A stretch of DNA of 64,000 nt from RGIG7179 sp051893555 (GTDB lineage Bacteria; Bacillota; Clostridia; Peptostreptococcales; Anaerovoracaceae), in assembly GCA_051893555.1 (NCBI GenBank), contig JBJFHL010000016.1, positions 5,097 to 69,096 of the forward strand. Direction: 5' to 3'. The translations under genes and the position numbers were made by a program. The number at the start of each line of letters is the position of its first letter. The first letter of the stretch is position 1. Shown one piece after another: positions 33,515 to 41,043 of this stretch. The notes beneath the pieces are model-generated. The model had not been told where the DNA came from and made no database searches. It was given only the letters and a program-made list of their open reading frames with translations.

Positions 33515-34398
33515 AGACAGGCAGATATGACAGATATAAAGTGGGTATCATCACCCTGAGCGACAAGGGCTCTCAGGGGCTGCGGGAGGATCAAAGCGGT
33601 CCGGCCATCCGTCAGATGCTGGAAGCGGGCAGTGGTGATTCCAGTGAAAGCCGGTATCAGGTGGTGGAGGAACTGCTGCTGCCGGACGAGCCGGACCAGC
33701 TGAAGGAAGCTCTGATCCGCATGAGCGATGAAGATGGCCTTGATCTGATCCTGACCACCGGAGGCACCGGATTTTCTCCACGGGACCGGACACCGGAGGC
33801 CACCATGGAAGTGGCGACGCGGAATGCGCCGGGCATTGCCGAGTACATGCGGGCGAAATCCTTTGAAATTACACCGAAAGCCATGCTGTCCCGCGGCGTT
33901 TCGGTAATTCGAAATGCCACGCTGATCATCAATCTGCCCGGCAGTCCGAAGGCTGTCCGCGAAAACCTGGGCTTCATTTTGCCGGCCCTGGATCACGGAC
34001 TGGATATTCTGCTGGGCCGGGACGGGGAGTGCGGCAGCGAGGCGGCCGAAGGTTCTCATGCATCCGGGAGTGCACATGCGGCGGGGAAGCCGGAGCGGTC
34101 GCTGCGGGAGGTCTCTTTTATTGATTCTGAAACCGCCCGGTGGCTGCGGGAAGAGGCACCGGAGGACGGCCTGTGCCTGAAGCGGTTCCATGCGGATTAT
34201 GAACTGAAAGGGGTCTGCGGCTGGAAGATCGGCGACCGGGTGGAAATCACCGGACCGGATGGAGAAAAACTGCAGTTTGAAGTGACCATCACCGGGAAAA
34301 AGTGCTTCCCGGAGTGCAGTCTGCTGCAGCGGACGGGGGAAACGTGCCCGCTGGCCGCCGGGGTGGCCTTCGGCAGGCGTGTTTCTGTCGAGAAATAG
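33511..34398 (+). CDS. MogA-MOSC fusion protein
   Basis: 295 residues. The first ~170 residues are MogA/MoaB-like: KVGIITLSDKGSQGLREDQSG, LILTTGGTGFSPRDRTPEAT and NLPGSPKAVRENL. These motifs bind molybdopterin for adenylylation. A Gly/Ala/His-rich linker (~178-195) leads to a C-terminal MOSC-like domain (ELKGVCGWKIGDRVEITG, GKKCFPECSLLQRTGETCPL). MOSC domains use cysteines to handle sulfur or the cofactor. Cys-rich residues CFPECSLL and CPL may be those. A separate MOSC protein is encoded at 36349. Confidence 0.88.
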   Translation: MKTGRYDRYKVGIITLSDKGSQGLREDQSGPAIRQMLEAGSGDSSESRYQVVEELLLPDEPDQLKEALIRMSDEDGLDLILTTGGTGFSPRDRTPEATMEVATRNAPGIAEYMRAKSFEITPKAMLSRGVSVIRNATLIINLPGSPKAVRENLGFILPALDHGLDILLGRDGECGSEAAEGSHASGSAHAAGKPERSLREVSFIDSETARWLREEAPEDGLCLKRFHADYELKGVCGWKIGDRVEITGPDGEKLQFEVTITGKKCFPECSLLQRTGETCPLAAGVAFGRRVSVEK

Positions 34399-34411
34399 AC
34401 AAACCAGCGAA

Positions 34412-34439
34412 TAAAATAGACAATAGGTCTATTTTATTT
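34412..34439 (+). terminator. Intrinsic terminator after the mogA-MOSC gene
   Basis: TAAAATAGAC / GTCTATTTTA, a 10-bp perfect stem with a 5-nt loop, followed by TTT. It separates moaC-mogA from the nuclease-like gene. Confidence 0.65.
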
Positions 34440-34484
34440 CGTATTTTGTCTATAACAAGAAATTATACGAAATTCCGGATCGAT

Positions 34485-34512
34485 TTGACCAGATTTTACT
34501 TTACATTATTTT
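34485..34512 (+). promoter_or_regulatory. Possible promoter of the nuclease-like gene
   Basis: TTGACC (34485-34490), 16-bp spacer, TATTTT (34507-34512), in an AT-rich stretch about 40 bp before the gene. Confidence 0.4.
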
Positions 34513-34550
34513 TCATTTCTGTTATTTTCAAAATATGGAGGTGTAAAATA

Positions 34551-35315
34551 ATGGAGTTTATGGGATATATATCAAGAGAAAAGAAAAAGCTAAACCGACT
34601 TCTCCGGCAATACGAAGAGAAGAAAAGAAACTTTGAACAATACAGGCTCTATGAAAAAACAACGGAAGGCAAAAAACGATATTATTACAGTCTGAAAGGC
34701 GACAGCAGTCAGCATTACATCGGCTGGCGGAAACATCCTGATTTGCTCCGAAATCTTCTGGAAGCGGATCATGCGAAGAAAAAGATTCCTCTGATTGAAG
34801 AAAATCTCAAGATGTTGGAAAAGCTGGAAACACGATACCACACGGCAGAGGAGATTTTGCAGGGTGGAGTGCCGGGAATGACGACGGATAGAAAACCGGA
34901 AGAAACAACGATCCCTGCTTCCCAAAATCCGAAACGGAGAGAAGAACTGCAGCACGATACCGGCCTGGGATTTTTTACACGGTCAAAGTCAGAGGCCATC
35001 ATTGCCCTGCGGCTTCATGCGTGGGGGATTCGATTTGGGTATGAGGAGCCGCTTCGGATCAAAGGCGCAGATGGGCGTTGGAAAACGATTTACCCGGATT
35101 TTACGATTTATCTTGCAGACAGCCGGGTGGTGTACCTGGAGCATTTGGGGATGTTCAGCATGTCATCGTACCGGGAAGGAGCAGTTGAAAGACTGGGAGA
35201 TTATCATGCTGCCGGGATTCTGGCAGGTCGTGATCTGTTTTTGACGATGGACGGACCGGACGGGGAACTGGATACCGCCGCCATCGACCGGCTGATTGAA
35301 GATAATTTTATTTAG
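34551..35315 (+). CDS. PD-(D/E)XK nuclease-like protein in the Moco region
   Basis: 254 residues from ATG 34551, with ATGGAGGTG upstream. The N-terminal half is Lys/Arg-rich and helical (REKKKLNRLLRQYEEKKRNF), with a YYYSLKGDSSQHYIGWRK segment. The C-terminal half matches the PD-(D/E)XK pattern of uncharacterised Firmicutes proteins: RSKSEAIIALRLHAWGIRF (helix with Glu), IYPDFTIYLADSR and VVYLEHLGM. These give a D-x(n)-E-x-L core, though Leu-His replaces the usual Lys. The gene is unrelated to cofactor synthesis and has its own promoter and terminator upstream, which suggests insertion as a cargo or defence-type gene. Confidence 0.65.
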   Translation: MEFMGYISREKKKLNRLLRQYEEKKRNFEQYRLYEKTTEGKKRYYYSLKGDSSQHYIGWRKHPDLLRNLLEADHAKKKIPLIEENLKMLEKLETRYHTAEEILQGGVPGMTTDRKPEETTIPASQNPKRREELQHDTGLGFFTRSKSEAIIALRLHAWGIRFGYEEPLRIKGADGRWKTIYPDFTIYLADSRVVYLEHLGMFSMSSYREGAVERLGDYHAAGILAGRDLFLTMDGPDGELDTAAIDRLIEDNFI

Positions 35316-35324
35316 GAAAATGCT

Positions 35325-36344
35325 ATGAAAGACCAGTTTGAACGAAACATTGATTATATCCGAATCTCGGTGACAGACCGCTGCAATCTGCGGTGCCGCT
35401 ACTGCATGCCGTCCTGCGGCGTGCCGTCCTGCGGCCATGATGCGGTGCTGCGGTTTGATGAAATTGTCAGACTGGCCGGATTATTCTGTTCAAACGGCAT
35501 AAAACATGTTAAAATAACAGGAGGAGAACCCCTGGTCCGAAAGGGGCTGCCGTCTCTTATCCGGGAACTGAAAAGACTTCCGGGGCTGGAAACGGTCAGC
35601 CTGACCACCAACGGGCTGCTGCTGTCGGCCCTGCTGCCGGAACTGCTGGATGCAGGGCTGGACGCGGTGAACATCAGCCTGGATACCCTGCGGGAGGATC
35701 GGTATGCGGAAATCACCGGACAGGCTGCACTGCCCCAGGTTCTGCAGGCCCTGGACGACTGCTGCCGGCAGCCGGGACTGCGGGTGAAGCTTAATGCGGT
35801 GACACTGGCAGACTATAACGAAGATGAGGTGGAGGCGCTGGCCGCCCTGGCGCGGGACCGGCGGATCGATGTGCGATTCATTGAGATGATGCCTTTGGGT
35901 CTGGGACGGAACTTTTCGGGGTACAGCCAGGATCAGATTTTGGCTCGTCTGGAGGCGGTTTACGGACCCGGCGTGAAATCTTCTGAAAAGCGGGGCAACG
36001 GTCCGGCGGTCTATTACGATTTTCAGGGGTTTGCCGGGAAGGTGGGCTTTATCAGTGCCCTTTCCCATCGGTTCTGCGAAAGCTGCAACCGGGTGCGTCT
36101 CACGTCGGAGGGATTGCTGAAGCCTTGTCTGCAGTATGCGGAGGGCGTGGATCTGCGAAGCCTTTTGCGGAGCGGGGCAGATGACGAAACCCTGACAAAA
36201 TCCATTCGCACGGGAATTTTCCAAAAGCCGCGGCAGCATGGATTTTGCGGGGAGACAGCGGAGTGCGAAGACCCGGGAACAGGCGGGGAGCCGGCGGAGT
36301 TGCTGCAGAAGGAAGAACGCCTCATGTCAGGCATCGGAGGTTAA
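35325..36344 (+). CDS. moaA: GTP 3',8-cyclase MoaA
   Basis: 339 residues, normal length. The radical SAM cluster CNLRCRYC holds Cys20, 24 and 27, and the C-terminal cluster follows the CX2CX13C pattern in FCESCNRVRLTSEGLLKPC. The TGGEPLVRKG and NISLDTLRED stretches bind SAM and GTP. The final residues MSGIGG are typical. A small duplication (PSCGVPSCG) sits just after the first cluster. It makes 3',8-cyclo-GTP for MoaC. It is followed 4 bp later by a MOSC gene. Confidence 0.96.
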   Translation: MKDQFERNIDYIRISVTDRCNLRCRYCMPSCGVPSCGHDAVLRFDEIVRLAGLFCSNGIKHVKITGGEPLVRKGLPSLIRELKRLPGLETVSLTTNGLLLSALLPELLDAGLDAVNISLDTLREDRYAEITGQAALPQVLQALDDCCRQPGLRVKLNAVTLADYNEDEVEALAALARDRRIDVRFIEMMPLGLGRNFSGYSQDQILARLEAVYGPGVKSSEKRGNGPAVYYDFQGFAGKVGFISALSHRFCESCNRVRLTSEGLLKPCLQYAEGVDLRSLLRSGADDETLTKSIRTGIFQKPRQHGFCGETAECEDPGTGGEPAELLQKEERLMSGIGG

Positions 36345-36348
36345 AAGC

Positions 36349-36789
36349 ATGGAAGGAATCATCAAGGCGGTCTGCACCAGTCCGGCCAAAGGCACGGCCA
36401 AAGCCAATGTAGGCCAGGCAGTCTGCGTAGAGGACTGGGGACTGGAGGGCGATGCCCATGCCGGGAAATGGCACCGGCAGGTGTCGTTGCTGTCCTATGA
36501 AAAAATAGAGGAATTCAAGGCACTGGGCGTCAGTGTGAAGGATGGAGACTTCGGCGAAAATCTGGTGGTCAGCGGTGTGGATTTCCGCCGGTTGCCTTTG
36601 GGAACCCGGTTTCAGATCGGGGACGTGGAGCTGGAGCTGACCCAGATCGGCAAAGAATGCCATCACGGTTGTGCCATCGCCCAGGCGGTTGGAAAATGCA
36701 TCATGCCCACAGAGGGTGTGTTTGCGAGAGTTCTGAAGGGAGGTCCTGTCCGGGTCGGTGACCGGCTCGTGGTAGTCTCTGATAAATAA
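36349..36789 (+). CDS. Stand-alone MOSC-domain protein
   Basis: 146 residues from ATG 36349, with TCGGAGG upstream; longer frames extend into moaA. MOSC features are VEDWGLEGDAHAGKWHRQVSLLSYE, KDGDFGENLVVSG and IGKECHHGCAIAQ with the conserved Cys, then GGPVRVGDRLVV. MOSC proteins bind the molybdopterin cofactor or deliver sulfur to it. It completes the moaA gene pair. Confidence 0.93.
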   Translation: MEGIIKAVCTSPAKGTAKANVGQAVCVEDWGLEGDAHAGKWHRQVSLLSYEKIEEFKALGVSVKDGDFGENLVVSGVDFRRLPLGTRFQIGDVELELTQIGKECHHGCAIAQAVGKCIMPTEGVFARVLKGGPVRVGDRLVVVSDK

Positions 36790-36931
36790 TTACATATTTC
36801 TAAGGATTTCGAGTCTGACCGTCTAAGGCAAAGGTCCGTGTAGTGCGTTCGGATTGTGCTATGACGGCAGACCGATGGGTGTTTTTTGAAAAGAGAATGC
36901 CTTCCGTGTTTGAAAAGATATCCTACAGAAT

Positions 36932-36962
36932 ATAAGCAGTTTAGCTATTCCGCTTATTTTTT
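36932..36962 (+). terminator. First terminator of the tupA leader
   Basis: ATAAGC (36932-36937) pairs with GCTTAT (36952-36957), then a T-run. The stem is short, so it is moderate in strength. Confidence 0.5.
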
Positions 36963-36964
36963 GC

Positions 36965-36986
36965 AGGCTCTTTCGGGAGCTTTTTT
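36965..36986 (+). terminator. Second terminator of the tupA leader, TTCG tetraloop
   Basis: A 7-bp stem AGGCTCT / GGAGCTT is closed by a TTCG tetraloop and followed by TTTT. It ends 33 bp before the tupA start. Confidence 0.75.
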
Positions 36987-37019
36987 CATTGCACCCTTTT
37001 TCGAAAAGGAGGACGAAAG

Positions 37020-37883
37020 ATGAAGAAGTTTTTATCTGCATTACTGATCGTCATGATGTGCTTCTGCCTGTTTGCCTGCGGCGGAAATGAAGAGCCGGCA
37101 GAGGACCAGGGCGCAGCAGCGGACAAGGGTACCCTGACCATGGCAACCACCACCAGTACGGCGGACACCGGGCTGCTGGATTATCTGGCGCCGCTGTTCA
37201 AGGAAGATACCGGCTGGACCCTGGAGTGGACTGCAGTGGGTACCGGTGAAGCCCTGAAAATGGGTGAAAACGGGGACGTGGATATCGTGCTGGTTCACGC
37301 AAAAGCCAGTGAAGAGGAATTCGTTGAAAATGGCTTCGGCGTGGAGCGTTTCCCGGTGATGTACAACGATTTCGTCGTAGTGGGCCCGGAAGCAGAAGGT
37401 GCTTACGGGGATGATCTGGGATCCTGTCTGTCTACGATTTCTGCAAGCCAGATGCCGTTCGTGTCCAGAGGCGATGATTCCGGTACAGATAAGAAGGAAA
37501 AGAAGCTGTGGCCGGCATTTAACCTGGACCCGACAACCAATCCGAACTACATTGAATCCGGACAGGGCATGGGTGCTACCATTACCATGGCCGATGAAGA
37601 AAAGGCTTACTGCCTCACCGACAGAGGTACCTGGCTCAAGTTCAAGAACGACGCAGATCTGGGTATCGAGCTGAACATCGTCTGCGAAGGTGCGAAGGAC
37701 CTGCTGAACCAGTATGGTGTCATCGCAGTGAACCCGGAAAAGTATCCGGAAGTCAACAACGAAGCAGCCAATGCATTCATCGAGTGGATCTGCTCCGATG
37801 AAGTGCAGCAGCTGATCGGCGAATACGGCGTGGAAGAGTACGGACAGGCTCTGTTCACACCGAATGCGGGAACAGACGCATAA
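37020..37883 (+). CDS. tupA: Tungstate-binding lipoprotein TupA
   Basis: 287 residues. The lipoprotein signal ends FCLFACGG, with lipidation at the Cys. The TupA anion-binding signature is TMATTTSTADTGLLDYLAPLF, and DIVLVHAKASEEEFVENGFG, MPFVSRGDDSGTDKKEKKLW and SGQGMGATITMADEEKAYCLTDRGT follow. TupA binds tungstate with higher affinity than molybdate. AAAGGAGG precedes the ATG. It is the first gene of tupABC but is separated from tupB by a MITE-like element. Confidence 0.93.
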   Translation: MKKFLSALLIVMMCFCLFACGGNEEPAEDQGAAADKGTLTMATTTSTADTGLLDYLAPLFKEDTGWTLEWTAVGTGEALKMGENGDVDIVLVHAKASEEEFVENGFGVERFPVMYNDFVVVGPEAEGAYGDDLGSCLSTISASQMPFVSRGDDSGTDKKEKKLWPAFNLDPTTNPNYIESGQGMGATITMADEEKAYCLTDRGTWLKFKNDADLGIELNIVCEGAKDLLNQYGVIAVNPEKYPEVNNEAANAFIEWICSDEVQQLIGEYGVEEYGQALFTPNAGTDA

Positions 37884-38237
37884 ACTTTAAGATGAGAATG
37901 TGAAGTCATCCAAATCAAACCGTTTTTTGCAAAAAAGGTTGAGAGCATGTGAGCGCGTGTAAGAAAAAACAGTAAGAAAATACAATAAATATAACATTTA
38001 GTACAAATAATGGATGAAAAACAGGGGGTTACGACGGAAATTCCTGCTTTGAAGGGAAAGGAAGGAGAGAAGAGTTCAACCTTTTTTGAAATTTTCCTTT
38101 CGATTTGGATGAGTCGACACCCGTTGGACAGAAACTGCCGGGGAGAAATCTTCGGCAGCTGCTGAAACGAAAAAAGCCAGCGCTTTGCATCAGCCCGTTT
38201 TCCTGGATGCTGTATGAAGTGGGAAGGAGGAACGAAG
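37884..38237. other. tupA-tupB gap containing MITE-like copy A
   Basis: No gene is supported. Positions 37906-38112 are a repeat element described separately. The rest is a short run before the GGAAGGAGG of tupB. The gap is long for an ABC transporter operon because of the insertion. Confidence 0.7.
37906..38112. repeat. MITE-like element, copy A (207 bp)
   Basis: Terminal inverted repeats of 38 bp share two blocks with a 13-bp spacer of lower identity: TCATCCAAATC at the end and CAAAAAAGGTTGA inside. The left repeat is 37906-37943 and the right is 38075-38112. The AT-rich interior holds a weak stem (CAGGGGGTT / AATTCCTG). The interior has no transposase. A second copy lies at 56534-56729. 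Confidence 0.75.
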
Positions 38238-38930
38238 ATGAACGGAATACTGCAGTGGTTTCATGACTGTTTCACAGATCCTGCCATTTTGAGCGCCATC
38301 AAGGTGACCTTTCAGATGGCGGTCTGTTCCTGTCTGATTTCTTCCCTGCTGGGCATCGTCTTCGGCCTTCTGCTGGAACGATTTACTTTCCCGGGGAAAC
38401 GGCTTCTGATCCGCATTAACCGGACCTTGATGGGGATGCCGCCGGTGGTGGCGGGCCTTCTGGTCTATATGCTGCTCATGCGGCGGGGACCGCTGGGATC
38501 TCTGGGCTGGCTGTTCACCATCAAAGGCATGGTGGTGGCGCAGGCTCTGATCATCACGCCCATCATGACCGGCATGGTCCATCAGCACGCAGTGAGCAAA
38601 GCACCGGAGATCCGGGAGTTCTGCCTGACTATGGGAGCCGGCAGATGGCAGACCATCTGGACCATTCTGAAAGAAATGCGCCATGACATCTATTTCTGCA
38701 TTGTGACGGCCTTCGGACGTTCCATCAGCGAGGTGGGCAGCGTCATGCTGGTGGGCGGAAATATCAAAGGACGAACCCGGACCATGACCACGGCCATTTC
38801 CCTGCTGAAGAGCCAGGGCATCTTTACGGAGGGCATTGCCCTGGGTATGATTCTGCTGGTGATGGCTTTTCTCATTCAATGGCTCTGTGATCTGCTGCAG
38901 AAAGAAGAGGTGGAACGTGATAATAACTGA
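38238..38930 (+). CDS. tupB: Tungstate ABC transporter permease TupB
   Basis: 230 residues from ATG 38238, with GAAGGAGG upstream; an in-frame ATG at 38214 has no site. Five or six transmembrane helices are present. The ABC-permease EAA-type loop is FCLTMGAGRWQTIWTILKEMRHDIYFCIVTAFGRSISEVGSVMLVGG. LMGMPPVVAGLLVYMLLMRRGPLGSLG is typical of TupB/WtpB-like permeases. It overlaps tupC by 14 bp. Confidence 0.92.
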   Translation: MNGILQWFHDCFTDPAILSAIKVTFQMAVCSCLISSLLGIVFGLLLERFTFPGKRLLIRINRTLMGMPPVVAGLLVYMLLMRRGPLGSLGWLFTIKGMVVAQALIITPIMTGMVHQHAVSKAPEIREFCLTMGAGRWQTIWTILKEMRHDIYFCIVTAFGRSISEVGSVMLVGGNIKGRTRTMTTAISLLKSQGIFTEGIALGMILLVMAFLIQWLCDLLQKEEVERDNN

Positions 38931-39531
38931 TCTCTCCAAAACAGAGGGTGATTTCACCCTGCAGATCGACCGGATGGAACTGGCACCGGGCAAAATACAC
39001 GGTCTCGTGGGACACAACGGGTCCGGCAAAACCATTTTGCTGAAGTGTATCATGGGCATTTTGACGCCGGACCGGGGCACCATTGATTATGAAGGCCTGA
39101 CGCCTCAGGATATCACCCTCATGAGCCAGCGGCCCTATCTGCTCCATGCCAGCGTCTATGACAACCTGGTGTATCCGCTGAAAGTGCGGGGGCAGCGGCC
39201 GGATGAAAAGGAAATGGACCAGCTGCTGGAACGGGTGGGCCTGCTGGCACAGAAGAAGCAGTATGCCAGAAGTCTGTCCAGCGGCGAGCGGCAGAAGCTG
39301 TCATTTCTGCGTGCCATGGTCTTCGGACCGAAGTTCGTCATGATGGATGAGACTCTCTCAAACATGGATCCCGACAGCGAAGCGGTGATTTTGGATCTGA
39401 TCCGCCAGATCCAGGCCCGGCGGCCCATTACCTGGCTGATTGTCAATCACCAGCTGGAACAGAAAAAAGAACTTTGTGATGTGATGCACCGCATGGAGAA
39501 AGGAAGATACTGTGGAATTACGGAAGGTTGA
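38917..39531 (+). CDS. tupC: Tungstate ABC transporter ATPase TupC
   Basis: 204 residues from GTG 38917, with AAGAGGTGG upstream. Walker A GHNGSGKT, Q-loop ITLMSQRPYLL, signature LSSGERQKLSFLRA and Walker B FVMMDETLSNMD are all present. It powers TupB. Its short length (about 200) is usual for the family. The 3' end overlaps the next moeA start by 20 bp. Confidence 0.93.
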   Translation: MIITDLSKTEGDFTLQIDRMELAPGKIHGLVGHNGSGKTILLKCIMGILTPDRGTIDYEGLTPQDITLMSQRPYLLHASVYDNLVYPLKVRGQRPDEKEMDQLLERVGLLAQKKQYARSLSSGERQKLSFLRAMVFGPKFVMMDETLSNMDPDSEAVILDLIRQIQARRPITWLIVNHQLEQKKELCDVMHRMEKGRYCGITEG

Positions 39532-41023
39532 TACATTGGAAGAAGCCATGGAAAAGCTGCTGCGGTATGCGGCAGGCTGCGGGCCGGAAACCGCAGCACG
39601 GACGGTCGAAATCGGAGAGCCTGCGGCACAGGAGGTCGGGGAGACCGCGGCACGGAAGGTCGGAGAGACCGCAGACCAGACGGTCGGCCTGCCCATGGAA
39701 ACAGAGCGGGTGCCTCTGACGTCACTGCCGGGCCGGATCCTGGCAGAAGACGTCTTCTGCCAGGATCCGGTGCCGGGGTTCCACCGTTCCACGGTGGACG
39801 GATATGCGGTACGGAGCAGTGATACCGGCGGAGCATCAGAAAGCCTTCCGGTTTTTTTGAAAGTCATCGGCGAAGTGGAAATGGGCAAGGCGGCAGAAAT
39901 GACCGTTGGACCCGGTGAATGCGTCTATGTGCCCACCGGCGGCATGGTGCCAGCGGGGGCAGATGCCATGGTCATGGTGGAATACTGCGAAGGATTCGGG
40001 ACCCCGCTTCATGGAAGCGGTCTGAACGGCGGCGAGCTGAACGGAACCCCGCTTCATGGAAGCGGGCTGAATGAAAGCGGACATGACGGAGGGCAGGCGG
40101 GCGCCGCCGCGGCGTGCGGCGGTGCGGGAGCCGGGGCGGTGCCGGCCTGCCTGCAGATGGCGGTCAGCTGCAGTGTTTCCGCAGGTGCGAACATGGTGAT
40201 GGCCGGAGATGACATGGCCGAAGGACAGCAGGTGCTGCAGCGTGGCCGGCGGATCCGGCCGGCGGATCTGGGTGTTCTGTCGGCCATAGGCAGGACAGAT
40301 GCGCTGGTTTACCGCCCATGGAAACTCTCGATTCTTTCCACCGGGGATGAGATTGTGGCCCCGGACCGGGTACCGGGGCCGGGGCAGGTCCGGGATGTGA
40401 ATACCTACGGTCTGTACGGCCAGGCACTGGAGTATGGCTTTCAGGTGGTCCGCATGGAGGTTGTCTGTGATGACGCCGCCGAGCTGGAGGCGAAGGCGGC
40501 TTCTGCCATGGCGGACTCTGACCTGGTGGTGCTGTCGGGAGGCAGCAGCCAGGGGAAGAAGGACGCCACGGCAGAGATCATAAAAAATCTGGCTTCCTCC
40601 GGCGTGCTGACTCACGGGCTGGCGGTGAAGCCGGGGAAGCCGACCATACTGGGCTTCGACGAAGTGCAGAAAACCGCACTCATCGGCCTGCCCGGACATC
40701 CGGTGGCTGCTTTGATTTTGTTCCGTGAAATCGTGGGCGGACTGTGGGAGCGCCTGACGGGAATGTCCGAGGCAGAAAAAAAGCCCGCAATGGCAGGCAT
40801 CATGACGGTCAATCTGGCTGCGTCGCCGGGGCGCAAAACCCTGCAGCTGGTGACGGTGGATGATCGGAAGCGGGATCCGATGACGGGTCTTCCGCTGGTG
40901 AGCCCGGTCTGGGGAAAGTCGGGGCTGATCCGCACCATGAGCCAGGCCGACGGCTACATCGTCATGGAAGTCAACGACGAGGGCATACAGAAAGGCACGC
41001 AGGTGGATGTGCATCTGCTGTAG
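39512..41023 (+). CDS. moeA: MoeA-type molybdopterin molybdenumtransferase (tungsten/molybdenum insertion)
   Basis: 503 residues, about 90 more than a typical MoeA. Core motifs are GRILAEDVFC, PGFHRSTVDGYAVRSSD, PTGGMVPAGADAMVMVEYCE, STGDEI, VVLSGGSSQGKKDATAEII, HGLAVKPGKPTILGF and GLPGHPVAALILF. Two low-complexity insertions occur. One is in the N-terminus (VEIGEPAAQEVGETAARKVG), and one carries a duplicated TPLHGSGLN near residues 165-190. It is coupled to tupC by overlap, so it probably inserts the metal imported by TupABC into the pterin. A second moeA-like gene follows at 42504. Confidence 0.9.
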   Translation: MELRKVDTLEEAMEKLLRYAAGCGPETAARTVEIGEPAAQEVGETAARKVGETADQTVGLPMETERVPLTSLPGRILAEDVFCQDPVPGFHRSTVDGYAVRSSDTGGASESLPVFLKVIGEVEMGKAAEMTVGPGECVYVPTGGMVPAGADAMVMVEYCEGFGTPLHGSGLNGGELNGTPLHGSGLNESGHDGGQAGAAAACGGAGAGAVPACLQMAVSCSVSAGANMVMAGDDMAEGQQVLQRGRRIRPADLGVLSAIGRTDALVYRPWKLSILSTGDEIVAPDRVPGPGQVRDVNTYGLYGQALEYGFQVVRMEVVCDDAAELEAKAASAMADSDLVVLSGGSSQGKKDATAEIIKNLASSGVLTHGLAVKPGKPTILGFDEVQKTALIGLPGHPVAALILFREIVGGLWERLTGMSEAEKKPAMAGIMTVNLAASPGRKTLQLVTVDDRKRDPMTGLPLVSPVWGKSGLIRTMSQADGYIVMEVNDEGIQKGTQVDVHLL

Positions 41024-41043
41024 ATGCTCCACGCGGTGTGGAC

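Larger units (their letters stand above)
36806..37012 (+). ncRNA. Structured leader with two terminators upstream of tupA (putative attenuator/riboswitch)
   Basis: A main stem pairs GTCTG-A-CCGTC (36813-36823) with GACGG-CAGAC (36863-36872) and encloses a 5-6 bp hairpin (36841-36861). The internal segment AAGGCAAAGGTCCGTG looks like a ligand or tertiary-contact loop. Two intrinsic terminators follow, then a CCTTTT/AAAAGG stem touching the Shine-Dalgarno (36995-37009). No promoter is visible between the last terminator and the gene. I could not match a named riboswitch class; Moco-type or tungstate sensing would be logical. Confidence 0.45.

Noticed and set aside
36806..36880. Cyclic di-GMP-I (GEMM) riboswitch
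   Set aside because: GGCAAA and ACCGATGG fragments are suggestive, but the conserved order, the GNRA loop and the receptor helix are not present. It was kept as an unclassified leader.
36910..36936. Promoter TTGAAA/TATAAG directly upstream of tupA
   Set aside because: The spacer is only 15 bp and the element precedes both terminators, so it would not by itself bypass them.
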